From: Neostapfia colusana
Lineage: Eukaryota > Streptophyta > Magnoliopsida > Poales > Poaceae
Direction of reading: 5' to 3'
Assembly: GCA_030760725.1 (NCBI GenBank)
Contig: JASWHV010000005.1
Location: forward strand, 25,057,241-25,121,240
Length of the DNA: 64,000 bases
How positions within the stretch are numbered: the first letter of the stretch is position 1; every line of letters begins with the position of its first letter. Both the position numbers and the translations under genes were made by a program. The notes below the pieces were generated by a model, which was given only the letters and a program-made list of their open reading frames with translations, searched no databases and had not been told where the DNA came from. Below are positions 25,027 to 36,074 of this stretch, piece by piece.

Positions 25027-26506
25027 CTGTAAAAATATATTTGAGAAATGTCAAATATTTATTTAAACAGTAAAACATTGAGTTATAACATAAGACATGT
25101 CATTGAACCCATAAAACTTGGAAACACAGTTCAAATTTTAAACAAATTTGACTGCTGATCTGCTGTTCCCATGACAGCCCTGACCAGTTTCCATTTCAAC
25201 CTGATTTAGGCCATGCTAAAGGCAAAACCAGTTCTGGGGCTTAACATCAAAGTTAAAGCTAACTTCACTAGCTTTCCAGAAAGTATTTGCTTGGACTAAG
25301 ATCTGTCCCGTTTCAAAAGTTATAAGATGTCAAAGTTAACAGAATTTCTGGAGAAAATTGGACAGCACCTCCCTGCTTTAGGTACTGATTTGATCCAAGA
25401 ATCCCAGTTAATTCTGTTCCTAATATGACAAAACTTTCTGTTACAAGGTTGTAACCCATCTCATAAGCTTTCCAGAACTACCTCATTTTCTATTTTTGGA
25501 TTTTTAAGCAGGAAGTTATACTCAATTTATAGAGAGTTTACAGAGAGTCTTTACTCTGTCCTGTTTTCTGGACAGTTTCAAGTCCACCGCATTTTTCGAT
25601 TGGTTAAGTGATGAAACACCTCTGGACCTCAGCAGAAGAGTTGTAAAGCTCTTCCAAATCTTTCCAGAAATGTATCATATGACCCTAACCTCGAAAGAAC
25701 TCAACCTCTAACCTCTGATTAACTTCAGCCTTGATTCAGCTGAAAACAGAGTGCTCTGTCCTTAACAACCTATAAGTTGAAAACTTGTTAACTTTTATTA
25801 TCCTGTTCAAGGGAAGGAGTTACATCAAGTTTTACTACTTTGGATCAAAACCTTCAAGTTTTAAATAAATTTGTTCATTTAGTTGGGTGTGACGTCGATG
25901 CGTCACCAGATTATGTCGGTACTACGTCCTCACAAAGAAAACCTATACCGGACTTAGCCGGCTTCGTTATTTCAGTGGCACTAAACGTCACTAGCACACG
26001 GATGCTACACGTCTACCGTTTTGTGGTCAGGCTACCTGCAAAAACTCAAGCAATCGTCAGACTCGGCTGCACACCAGCCCGGAATCCATACAGTTTGTAC
26101 ACCCGGCCATCATCACTGGCCCAGATGTTCTCAAGCCAAACACGCCTTGAGTTACGTGTTCACGTTTCAGACCACCTGACGGGGTCTCCCAAGTTGCACC
26201 ACGCACGCCAGGGACAGACGTTGCTCGAATACCCCAAACGACATGAAGAGTCGTAGAGGATATCAGAGCGGGTCGGGTTACCTGCCACCCGTGGGGCTCC
26301 ACCCTTCAGCTTGTGCGCACTGGTGGACAGCGCTTACGTGCACCCCCCAAGACATAAACGTCCCAAGATACACGATTTTCCGACATAACAATTAGGTTAA
26401 TATGCCACTTTCTATATGCTAATAACATCCTTATACGGGCTACTAACTCGTTCCTCACTGGATTTTTGAAAAAAATACGACCTTTGTAGTGCGTTGAACC
26501 TCAAGC
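25027..26506 (-). other. E2 untranslated leader
   Basis: AT-rich in its gag-proximal part, then a stretch very like E1 10140-10640 and E4 35240-35880. No credible ORF. Confidence 0.78.
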
Positions 26507-26520
26507 GAGCTCTGATATCA
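26507..26520 (-). other. E2 primer binding site
   Basis: The minus strand reads TGATATCAGAGCTC, four bases from the LTR. It is the initiator Met tRNA type with a G-to-A change at position 3. Confidence 0.85.
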
Positions 26521-26524
26521 GCGC

Positions 26525-29500
26525 TGACACGACCCCACGGTCTTGTCGAGCCAGGATCACGCTGAGGGGTGCTGCGTTGCACAGCACCGGATAACACACG
26601 TCAAAGGTACAAAGCGGAAGCGAAATTTTATTACATAAACAAGTTTATGAACATGTTTACAAGAAAATAAGTCCAGTCTACACTCACGGGCGTAGACTAC
26701 GCGTCAAGTCCACGTTCAGCCCTTGAACGTGTACTTGCTAGCACACACACACTAACTCTGCGGCGTGCATGACTCCCACTCGACGGGGTTCCCCTCCTGG
26801 GGTTCCATCTCTTCCTCGGGAGTCCCTTCCTCATAGAACCCTGCAAAAGCTTCAAGCACAAGCAGTGAGCACGAAGGCTCAGCAAGTCTTACCCGTCTCA
26901 CCTAAACATGGAACTTCTACATGAGGGGTGATGGGTTACATGAGGTAAAAATCATTTGCAAAGGACTCGCCTAATTAGTGGAACCTTACTTTCAAGTTTT
27001 AGCAGCAGTTTGTGGAGAACCTTACGCTAAGGCACATGAGAGAGCCGCAATCAAATAAGAAACACATTTCTCTCATGTACTTTGCCCAAAGTTGAAACAA
27101 ACTTTAGTTAGCTCTAAACTACAGCAAGTCATTAGCAATCAAGTCCATCTTTCAATCAGCAACATTTTAACATGTAACTAGCCTATTCTTTCTACGTCAC
27201 GGTACAGTGAACAAGTGGTACTCACTGACCGCGAGGGACGGCGATTATAATCGATTTACACCTGCAGGGTTACCCGAACAACCCGTCACGTACGCCCGTA
27301 CTCGATGTTGCCTACAACAACCCTCACGGACGCCGTACGCAACCACCTTTCACCCGTCAGCCAAATATTGAACCGGTCCCATCGTCCCGAGCAAGAGGTC
27401 TCTGCACGCGCATCTCAGTGCCGCCAGCCGATTTACACCTCAAGCTCTCAACCTACCCTCTGAACGACGGGCAATGCCTCAATACCCAGCTACCCGAGTT
27501 ACATCGGTTTCCCGGTTCCCATATAGCCGGTAGGTCTTTGGTACTGTTCTAGCTTGTTCAACAGGCCCGCACACGGCTCGGTCCTCAATCGACACAAGCG
27601 GAGCTACAGCACATAGGCCCCAAAGTCCTGCTGCCCTTACCCACCGCTTGGTCTCATTTGCTTGCCATGTGTTTCATGTGCTATCACTACCCGAGTCGAG
27701 TGCCTCTAGCCTATGCTCGCGAGTAGTTTCAACTACTAGACTTGTACCAAATCCTACTCTATCATAGCAATGCAGTAGCTAACGGGGTTTGCAATCCTAA
27801 ACCCAACCCATGGTTCTCCTGGCTATGCAGTGGGGCTTCCAAACAAGACTCTAATGCAAAGAATAAAGTAAACAAGTATGTGCTCAAAACAACAAAAATT
27901 TGTAAAAAGGTTAATACAAACCGGAGCTTGCCTTGCTGCTCTTGGTCGTAGGCTAGCTGTTCCTCCAGAATAACGAAGTCTAGGACTTCGGGTTCCTCCT
28001 CTACCTTAGCGACTACATGATAGAAGCAATATATGTATCAATTTAAATGCATTTGTATTGAGTTTGAAGTTGTGAAGTCTATAACTCTCACTAGACAGAC
28101 CCAATGACTGTGAAACTTTTACTGTGGCTTGGTTACAACCTAGGTACAGACTTGGTCAAGTTTTAGTTGCAGTAAAGCTCATTTGAGCCCTCCACAATTA
28201 ATTATGCACTTGACCTTAATTGAAGGCTTTTAGGGTGTTCTAAGGATTTTTCATGAAACAAACTATGACTTTCTGAAAACTAGATTTTCAGAGGGCCCTA
28301 ATGGAGTTGGTCTCACTTAATTTGAAGGTTCCTAGCTAAAGATATGAGCTAAACAATTTCAGAGAAAATTCTGAAAATGTTTCTGAACATTTTCTGTTTT
28401 CTCTGGAACAGTTTCACTAATCACACCATTAGGTGGATTAAATGAGCTCCAAAGGGTCTGAAATTTTTATGGTAGTTCAGGGATATTTTGGTGAACACCC
28501 CAGCAAAATTTCAGGATTTTTCACCAAAGGATTCTCCAGTTAAAATTCCAAACACTTTAAATTTTGAGGAATTAATTCTGGAGAAATAAGAATTTCATGA
28601 AGTGAAACTTGATTTTCTGGAAAGTACTCAGAGAGCTGAATCCAGCAAAATTTGGTTCACTCAATTTGGAGCTTTCTAGCAAAAGTTATGAGGATTTGAA
28701 GTTTGAAGGAAATCTGAAAATCGGGGAAAAGTTTAAACTCACGCGTGGGCCCCGGGGACAAGCGTCGCACGCCGAGGCGACAGCACACCGCGGCCCACAA
28801 GGATTTTGCGCGCCAGCACACCCGATCCCGGCGCAGCCCGATCCCGATTCAAAATATCGGCCGCTGACAGCTGGGGTCCACCCTTTTCTTCAACCTCGCA
28901 ACGTCCGCGCTCCACCGCCGAGGGACCTCGCCGGAGAGCTCGCCGCCGGCTTCTGTACAGCTCCAAACTTCACGATTTTGGCCGCTCCTGCCTACTTTCA
29001 CTCGGGGAACAGGATTCTGGGGTCAGCTACTCATGACAATGGCCGGTGCATGGTCGGCGACGAGCCGCCACCTCGGAAAGACTTCGGCCATGTTGGCTGA
29101 CTTCCCTAGCACCCCAACTACTCGAACAAGCGGTCGGAAAGCATCAGTGGACCTCAGGGAAGGTCGACATGAGCTTGAGGCAGCTCGGGGAAGGCCCGAA
29201 GTAGGTCCTCACCGTGCGCCCGATGCCTCCCGTTTATTCCGCCATTGGTAAACCTCGAATTACGCCGGGTACAGACGTTCTCCGGCCAAGGGTGGTGAAG
29301 GCAACTTGTGCGTTACCGTGTCTAGTTTGTGTGAGAGCGGATTGAGGCCCTCTAATCATTTCTAGAGCACGAATTCAACGGAATCGCACCGTCGTTCTGC
29401 ACACAGAAAGGGGAAAACTGGAAATTCGCCGCCGGTGAGCAACCACTCGAGCTGTGGCTCGGGGGTGAGAAGCACCGGTCACCAGCGCGTCCAAGGGTGC

Positions 29501-30561
29501 CTTAGCTCAGGCGTGACAACGCCCTGGTTGGGCTGTCCACGGGAGCCCGAGGTGCGGCGGTTCTAAGTCACCGAATTGATCTTCCGGCACAGCCAATATC
29601 AATCGGTTTCAACTGAATTCTAGCAGCGGGGAAGACGGAGGAAGGTCTCTAGTACCTTGCCGGGGCTCTAGAGGGGATGGAGGAAGCTGTGATCGGCGCT
29701 CTCTGATCGATTCCGAGCTGCGGAAAGTTTCGGCCGGCGCTGAGTTCTTGCGGGGGAAGAAATGGGCGATGCTTCGGCCGAGGAGGGGGAAAGGTGCCTT
29801 AAGAAGGCTCTGCACCGCCTCAAGCCCGCGCGTGGCCTAGCAGCTGCTGGCGCGGCGGCTTCCCTCGGTGGCGATCGCAGCGGCGGCGCGGTTAACCGAG
29901 TGAGAAAGTCTCAGTCGGTTTGATTTGAAGTAGAGTCTGACAGGTGGGTCCCACTTCCAGTTTTAACCTCTGAAATTTACTCCTAATCACTGTTGTAAAC
30001 AGTGAACCCCATACTACCCCTGGTAATTCAAATTATTCACCCATGAGCCATTTGAATTGAATAGAATTCAAATTGGGTTTGGTTTGAGTGAATTTCAGCA
30101 CAAGTTCAGTTTTGAATTCAAATAAAGTTTAAATTTGTCCCACTTAGCTCATGTCAAGATCAACTCCAAATGGAGTGAAAATTGGTGTGTGAGCTCACAA
30201 AAATGTGCTGAGTAAGAATATGCCTCCCACTTTTAAATTCATGGGATAAAAACAGTTTGAATTTGAATATGGTTTCAAACTGCCCTCTTTCTAGCTACAC
30301 CCAAAATGACCTCAAAAAGGTTTTGAATTTGGGTGAAACTTTGCATGGACATCCTTAGCAAAGTGTAGGAGTTTTCATATGTCCAGCCCACCTATATCAG
30401 ATGTGGGAAATACCACTTTTGCAATGTGTGAGTTTGTTTTCTAATGAGCATGTTGATGGTGGTTACTTGCTCTTCATTTGTGTTCATCATCTTTCCTCAA
30501 ATGAGGTGTGTGGTGTGGTGATGAACACTTCAATTTTGTGTCAAAAACTGAGGCCCTTACA
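26525..30561 (-). repeat. E2 5' LTR, uninterrupted copy
   Basis: This 4.0 kb LTR starts TGACACGACC and ends CCCTTACA. It is the intact reference for the split 3' LTR and shows the empty E1 target at 29269-29273. ORFs inside (for example 28609-29100) are in GC-rich sequence without recognisable domains. Confidence 0.93.
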
Positions 30562-30572
30562 CAAACCAAATT

Positions 30573-31330
30573 TTGGAAGACATGTTGAGAGCTTGCGCCT
30601 TGAAACATGGGCGTAATTGGGATAGGAGTTTACCGTACGCCGAATTCTCCTATGACAATAGCTATCAAGCTAGCTTGAAGATGTCGCCTTTCAAAGCATT
30701 GTACGATAGACGGTGTAGAACGCCATTGTTTTGGAGTGAGACCGTAGAGAACCAAGTGTTTGGACCCGAAGTGCTACAAGAGGCTGAAAAGCAAGTCCAA
30801 ACAATACGGGAGAACTTGAAGGCTGCTCAGTCACGTCAGAAAGGATATGCGGACAACGGGCGAAGGAAGTTGACTTTTGAAGTAGGAGACTTCGTATACC
30901 TTAAGGTATCGCCTATCCGAGGCCAACGATGTTTCAACGTCAAAGGAAAGCTAGCGCCTCGCTACATCGGGCCGTTTAAGATTCTGGACAAGCAAGGAGA
31001 AGTAGCCTATCAACTAGAGCTCCCAACACACCTCTCTGACGTACATGACGTGTTTCATGTATCCCAGCTCAAGAAGTGCTTGAGAGTACCAGAGGAGCAA
31101 GTACCGATGGATGAGCTTGAACTTCAAGAGGACTTGACCTATGCAGAGCACCCCGTCCAAATTTTGGACGTAAAGGAAAGGGTCACGAGGAACAAAGTGA
31201 TCTGATGGTGCAAGATACAATGGAGCCATCACACGGAAGCTGAAGCTACATGGGAACGTGAAGAAGACATCAAGACAAAGTTTCCTCATCTATTCTCTAC
31301 TAACGAATCTCAAGGGCGAGATTCAATTTA
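30573..31330 (+). pseudogene. E3 integrase C-terminal half and chromodomain-like tail
   Basis: The visible frame starts just after the HPQTDGQTER region and contains ILEDMLRACAL, RCRTPLFWSE, KLAPRYIGPFKIL and a chromodomain-like end (VQILDVKERVTRN, HHTEAEATWE). A TGA at 31203-31205 replaces an Arg found in the E7 copy, and the same frame then continues to a stop at about 31330. It is closely related to the protein of E7 (52417-54072). Confidence 0.9.
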
Positions 31331-31343
31331 AGGGGGGTAAATT
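31329..31343 (+). other. E3 polypurine tract
   Basis: A purine run with six G residues followed by TAAATT lies immediately before the 3' LTR. Confidence 0.86.
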
Positions 31344-31494
31344 TGGGACACCCTCATTTTTGGGTTCTGCATGTATTCATGTTTCATGTAGAAAAACACT
31401 TTTAAAATAAGTTGAAACCGAGAAAGAATAAAAAAGTTAGCCAAAAAGAGCAAATTCCAGTGTACAGAGAGCGTCGAAGACAACTTCCGCGCTC

Positions 31495-32205
31495 GCTGGC
31501 CACGTGGCATGTTCGGAGCTCATCTCCGCAAATGGGGAGGGGTCCATCACTAAACTGGCTACATGGCAGGCTCTGGGCTCATCCCCACAAAAGGGGGAGA
31601 GGTCTGACCCCATGGAACACGTGTTGCCCCCGTAGCTAGCCTCTGCAGACGAGCGAGGCCAGTCCCGTAGGACACGTGTCGGATGCGGAGCTATTCACCG
31701 CAAAAAAAAAGAGGACCAGCCACGCGGGACACGTGTCGCTCTCGGAGCTCACCTCCGAGAGGTCCGGCCCCGCCAGATACGTGTCGCTCTCGGGGCTCAC
31801 CTCCGGGAGGACCGGTCTCATTGGACACATGTCACCTCCGGAGCTTACCTCCGGGAGGTCCGACGCTGATGGACGCATGTCACCTCTAGAGCTCATCTTC
31901 GGGGGGTTCCTTACTGTTGGACATGTGTTGACCTCGGAGCTCGTCTCTAAGAAGAAAGGAAGTCTGGCGCTGTTAGGACACGTGGCACATCCGGAGCCAC
32001 CTCCGAAGAAAGGGGAGGTCCGGAATTGACACATGGCACCCCTGAAGCTACCTCCGAAGAGAGGGGGAGGTCCGAAACTGACACGTGGAGCACGCGGAGC
32101 TCACCTCTGAAGAAGAGGGAGGTCTCGCTCCCCTAACACGAGGCACAACCGGAGCTTGTCTCTGTGGAAAAGGGAGCCCAGGTTCCCATAGGACACGTGG
32201 AGCCT
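31495..32205 (+). repeat. G-box minisatellite in the E3 LTR
   Basis: About 13 units of 45-60 bases each carry an ACGT- or ATGT-core palindrome such as GACACGTGTC. Each is followed by GGAGCTC inside a short inverted repeat (CTCGGAGCTCACCTCCGAG) and a purine-rich GAGGTCC. The array lies in U3, upstream of the TATA box. CACGTG is the classic plant G-box/ABRE core bound by bZIP and bHLH factors; binding here is inferred. Confidence 0.85.
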
Positions 32206-32411
32206 CTGGAGTTCATCACCGTGTAAGCACACAATTATGAAGCGGTTTTTCTTCTGTACGTGCGGGAATCCCCGGTACTGAGGAAACCGACACGATTTCC
32301 ACAATGTTACCGCACCGAATCAAACTAAAGATAAGTTGTTAAGATCCAAAAACAGTTCGAATGGGACTCTTATTCGAATTCCGATCAGAGGAGGACTCTC
32401 CGTTTTCCTCA

Positions 32412-32419
32412 TATAAATA
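32412..32419 (+). promoter_or_regulatory. TATA box of the E3 LTR
   Basis: TATAAATA is about 200 bases downstream of the G-box array. The same box occurs in S and E7. Confidence 0.72.
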
Positions 32420-32928
32420 GAACCGAAAGCCTTTGGCCGCAACCACGAATTTCATTTTCAACTCCTGAGACGACGACTTAGAGCCCTAGCCCCAAGCTCA
32501 CCGAGTAAACCCCTTCGCCGGAGTTCAGTCGCCGGAGATCGCCGGAAGAGAGCCCCGACGATCTGTCTTGCTAGGAGAAGAACTCCGACACCAAGAAGAA
32601 TGTAAGGTAGGTCTCCAGTACCACCTTACGACATCATCGCGTTTTCTTTGCATTTGTTCTTCGACTCCTTTCAAACAGAAGCTTTTTCGTGGATAGATCA
32701 CTTGTTGATCGGTTTGATCTAAGTCAATATCATCGTCACGTCCACAATTGATCTCTACAACTCTGTTCATCGTAAAACCCATGCAAAAATACAAGGACAC
32801 GTACAACCGATCTAATAAAAATTTGCATCATAGGAATTAGCATGTATATGCATCATCACATCTTGATAAAAGTTTGTGCTTAGTATCGATTGTTATGAAT
32901 CTTGTATGTGTGTGATCGCGTATAGAAG

Positions 32929-33009
32929 GACAAGCTCAGGGAGCTCTCTACGACGAGCTGCAACAACAAGGTTTGGAGATCCAAGAGCAACCGGAACCGC
33001 AAGAACAAG
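32929..33009 (+). other. Exon-like module in the E3 LTR
   Basis: This 81-base block starts after a TATAGAAG acceptor-like sequence and ends at AAG before a GC-type donor (GCAAGT at 33010-33015). Its open frame encodes a Gln/Glu-rich peptide. A possible exon 1 ends at 32601 before GTAAGG, and a possible exon 3 starts at 34293 after CTACAG. No in-frame ATG is seen upstream, so translation is uncertain. Confidence 0.5.
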
Positions 33010-34658
33010 GCAAGTGCCCCTTGACCATATTGATCCCATATTTTGGAAAACTGTTTTGTTTGCGAAAAGGTGTGTGTGCTGAGTCAAATTGATGGTAAAC
33101 CCTTGTATAGGGGTTTACTAGTTTTGGTTAAACCACCCTTGTCGCCAGGGAAGTTTATGAGTCGGGTTGGTTTTTGCTTTTACGCTTCTCTGAGTCCATG
33201 GGATTGGGAGGCGAGATAGATGTGTCTAGCTAACCGCACTCGTAGTGATAATGAGAACTTGATGTTGTTAATGAACATGGATCGGAGGGAGATCTAGGCA
33301 AGCCTGTGTTTGTGAATGAGGTAGCATGAGATGGTGGTTTTACTTGTCGTAGATCTAAGGACCGGTTCATGAGAGCACATGCCAGGATAACAGTGCCACC
33401 ACAAGGCCAAGTATGGGCGCGGCTTAGCCGAGTAATTAGGTAAGTTGCTAGATTGTTATGGACAGTGGAAGGCGTGGCAAATGGGAGTCGAGTGAGGGCT
33501 GCACTGGGAACTGCATGGCACAAGAGGGGCCCCGTGGGTTGGAGAATTGGAGATTCTAGCCTGCCGGTGAAACCTTAGTGAGTCCATACATCTAGTAACC
33601 CCTTTGTAAAGGCTATTTTGTGATCTCTTGACCATACACCAATGGTTGTGTACTGGTATAATGGAGGTTCTGCAGTCGCCGACGGGTGACGAAATCACAA
33701 ACTTGTGGATAATGAGGTGCAAACTCTGCAGAGTGTTAAAACTATCATGATAGCCGAGCTTACGGTCACGAGCGCCTGGCCAACTTCCATGATTAGTTGG
33801 GATGGATTTTGGGATGGTTATGGTTTTTGGTGATGGTTTTGTTTATGGTCTGGATATGGTTTGGTTTTTGGGACTGTTGAGTCCGGATGATAAGATTGGT
33901 TGCATGACTGTTGAGTCAAGGCAATGAGGTTTGTCTCGGTGTGAGACGGAATTGTTGTGAGATGAAATGGTACCGAATACGAGATGGTATTCGTGAGATG
34001 GTAGCGAATACGAGAAGGTATTCGTGAGCAAAATTTGAGAAAGATAAATGTCTGGTTGAGACATGGAAAGTGATGAGACATAATGGAGGTATGTTGGTAT
34101 TTTAATACATGTTGGGATTACATTCACTTAAAGTTAAGTTGCTGTTTTATCGTGGTTTTGAGAAATAACTTTGCTTTCTGCAATGAGCCTTTTTATACCT
34201 TCCTTGTTATGAGCTACATATCATATTTTCCCGCACTTGCTGAGTACATCATTGTACTCAAACTTGCATTATTACTTCATCATCAGCTACAGGAGAAGAT
34301 TACTATGAAGATCAAGTGGAGCCTTCGGTGTGTAATCTGTCATCAACCTTGCCTGTGGGGATGGAATAGAGATGGAGCCGCTGCTGCTGTGTATATTGCT
34401 TCCGCACTAGTTACAAGACTTCCGCTGCATAGAAGTAAGACTTCTGCTGTAAGAATACACTTCCGCTGCTTAGATAAGACTTTCGCTGTTAGCATGAGTC
34501 CAAGACTCATGAGACTTGTAATAAACCCTGTTATTCGTGGTAATATATATTCTGAAATTCAGTTTGTGGATGATGTGTATATGTGTGATGAACATCCTGG
34601 GCACACATATGCATCAGTTCTCGGTTCCGTGGTTTTCCACAAAATTGAGGGCATCACA

Positions 34659-36056
34659 ATATCAGCTCTGGTTTGAAAGTTATGGTAATTCAAAGTCAAC
34701 AGAATTTCTGGAAGAATTTCAACAGCACCTCCTTTGGATGTTGCTGTTTTCAACTCTAATTTCAGCTCAATTCCATGCTGCAATTGCAGAAACTTTGAAT
34801 TACAAAGATGTAACACATCTCCTACCCTTTCCAAAAATGTTTCATATGATAATTTTAGATTTTTCTACAGGAAGTTATGCTTGAAAAACAGAACAGTCCA
34901 GAGAGTGTTTTAAATCTGTCCTGGTTCTGGACAGTTTACAATCATATGGAACTTCAGCCAGTTTAAGGTGTGATTCAGCTCTGGGTCTACAAGAAAGTTG
35001 TAGAGCACTTAAACACATTCCCAGAACTATATCCCACACCTCCATTGGCTAAATGATCTGTGAGTTATGCTCTGTCAAAATTCAGCAGACTTGCTCCCCA
35101 AAACAGAGCACTCTGTTTTTCAATCCCTTTGACTACACTGATCAACAATCGAACTTCTCTACCCACCCAGGGTCCTAATTGTTGAAACTTGGTGATTTTA
35201 GTTCCTTGTTATCATTATCTTTCATGTACATGCCTATGATATGTCGGTACTACGTTCCTCACAAAAAGAAAATCCTAACCGGATTATACCGGCATATACG
35301 TCTCAATTGTGGCACTAAACGGGCTCTCGCACACGTATACTACACGGGATACATACGTGGTTAGTACCTGCAGAAGAACACTCAATAATGATGCACTCAA
35401 AGGTTATTTTCATCTCAGGCAGGTCCATATTTGAAAGTAAATACAAACGCCCGTATCATTGCCATACGGTCGTCCTTGAGTTATACCACGTCTCAAGGTA
35501 CGTGATCGTGTTTTAACACCACGCGACGGGGAACCCGAGTAGAGCGCGAACGGGTCGTCACGGTTGGGAATTTTATCACCCCAACAGATGCCACCTACTG
35601 CCCTGCAAGGGCACACCGAAGGCAAGCGCTGCGTATGTCCTCCTGGGCTATTTCCAGAGGAACGCACTCTCGCGTTACTGACAACGCGATGGGGTCTCCA
35701 CTTGCTTGTCTAATGCACGCTAGGGATCAGCGTTTCATATGAACTCAGGAACATGAAGAGTCCAAGAGTTTCATATTGACGTCTCACACCAAGCTGTGAG
35801 ACCTATCCATGAACCACGTTCCTCGTCAGGGGAGCTAACCGAAATTGAACCGCTTTCGGTGGCATTCCTTACCATTTTTACCTGAGTGTAGGTGCGTCGT
35901 TACATAATCAAAATTCAGAATCATAACACACATGTTAGTCTTGCCACTTTAAGTAACTATGCTAATATAGTCCTTTCTTGGGCAAACTAGCGAATCCTCA
36001 CCGTAAACCTAAGCTTTCCCCATAATACAGTCCTTAATTAGTGTGCTATCCCCAAT
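34659..36056 (-). other. E4 untranslated leader, cut by E3
   Basis: The first bases after the E3 LTR match the E2 leader near 25290 and the E1 leader near 9540. No gene is seen. Confidence 0.8.
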
Positions 36057-36071
36057 GCCACTCTGATACCA
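36057..36071 (-). other. E4 primer binding site
   Basis: The minus strand reads TGGTATCAGAGTGGC, three bases from the LTR. It is the initiator Met tRNA type. Confidence 0.9.
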
Positions 36072-36074
36072 GCC

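Larger units (their letters stand above)
1..30561 (-). mobile_element. E2: Tekay-like Ty3/gypsy LTR retrotransposon, left end cut off by the window
   Basis: The element reads on the minus strand. Its 5' LTR is 26525-30561 and its 3' LTR is 1-435 plus 15079-16370, split by E1. The internal region (16371-26524) holds, in transcription order, a primer binding site, a leader, an extra ORF, gag and pol ending in a chromodomain-like tail. Position 1 matches 28839 in the other LTR, so about 2.3 kb of the 3' LTR lies left of the window. E2 sits inside the integrase region of E3, whose sequence resumes at 30562. E1 and a solo LTR are later insertions into E2. Confidence 0.9.
30562..34658 (+). mobile_element. 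E3: Tekay-like Ty3/gypsy element, 3' part only
   Basis: The plus-strand element resumes at 30562 in the middle of integrase, where E2 landed, and runs through the purine tract and a complete 3' LTR. Its 5' half must lie left of the window. The CAAAC at 30562-30566 is the expected right copy of the E2 target duplication. E3 itself sits in the leader of E4, with ATATC (34659-34663) as the expected right duplication. Confidence 0.9.
31344..34658 (+). repeat. E3 3' LTR
   Basis: This 3.3 kb LTR begins TGGGACACCC (family consensus TGTGACACCC, one change) and ends GCATCACA. In order it holds a G-box repeat array, a TATA box, a putative exon 1, an 81-base exon-like module and an AT-rich end. It is the same family as S, E7 and E9. 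Confidence 0.93.

Noticed and set aside
28609..29100. 163-codon ORF in the E2 LTR
   Set aside because: It spans an AT-rich to GC-rich boundary of a non-coding LTR and has no recognisable protein features.
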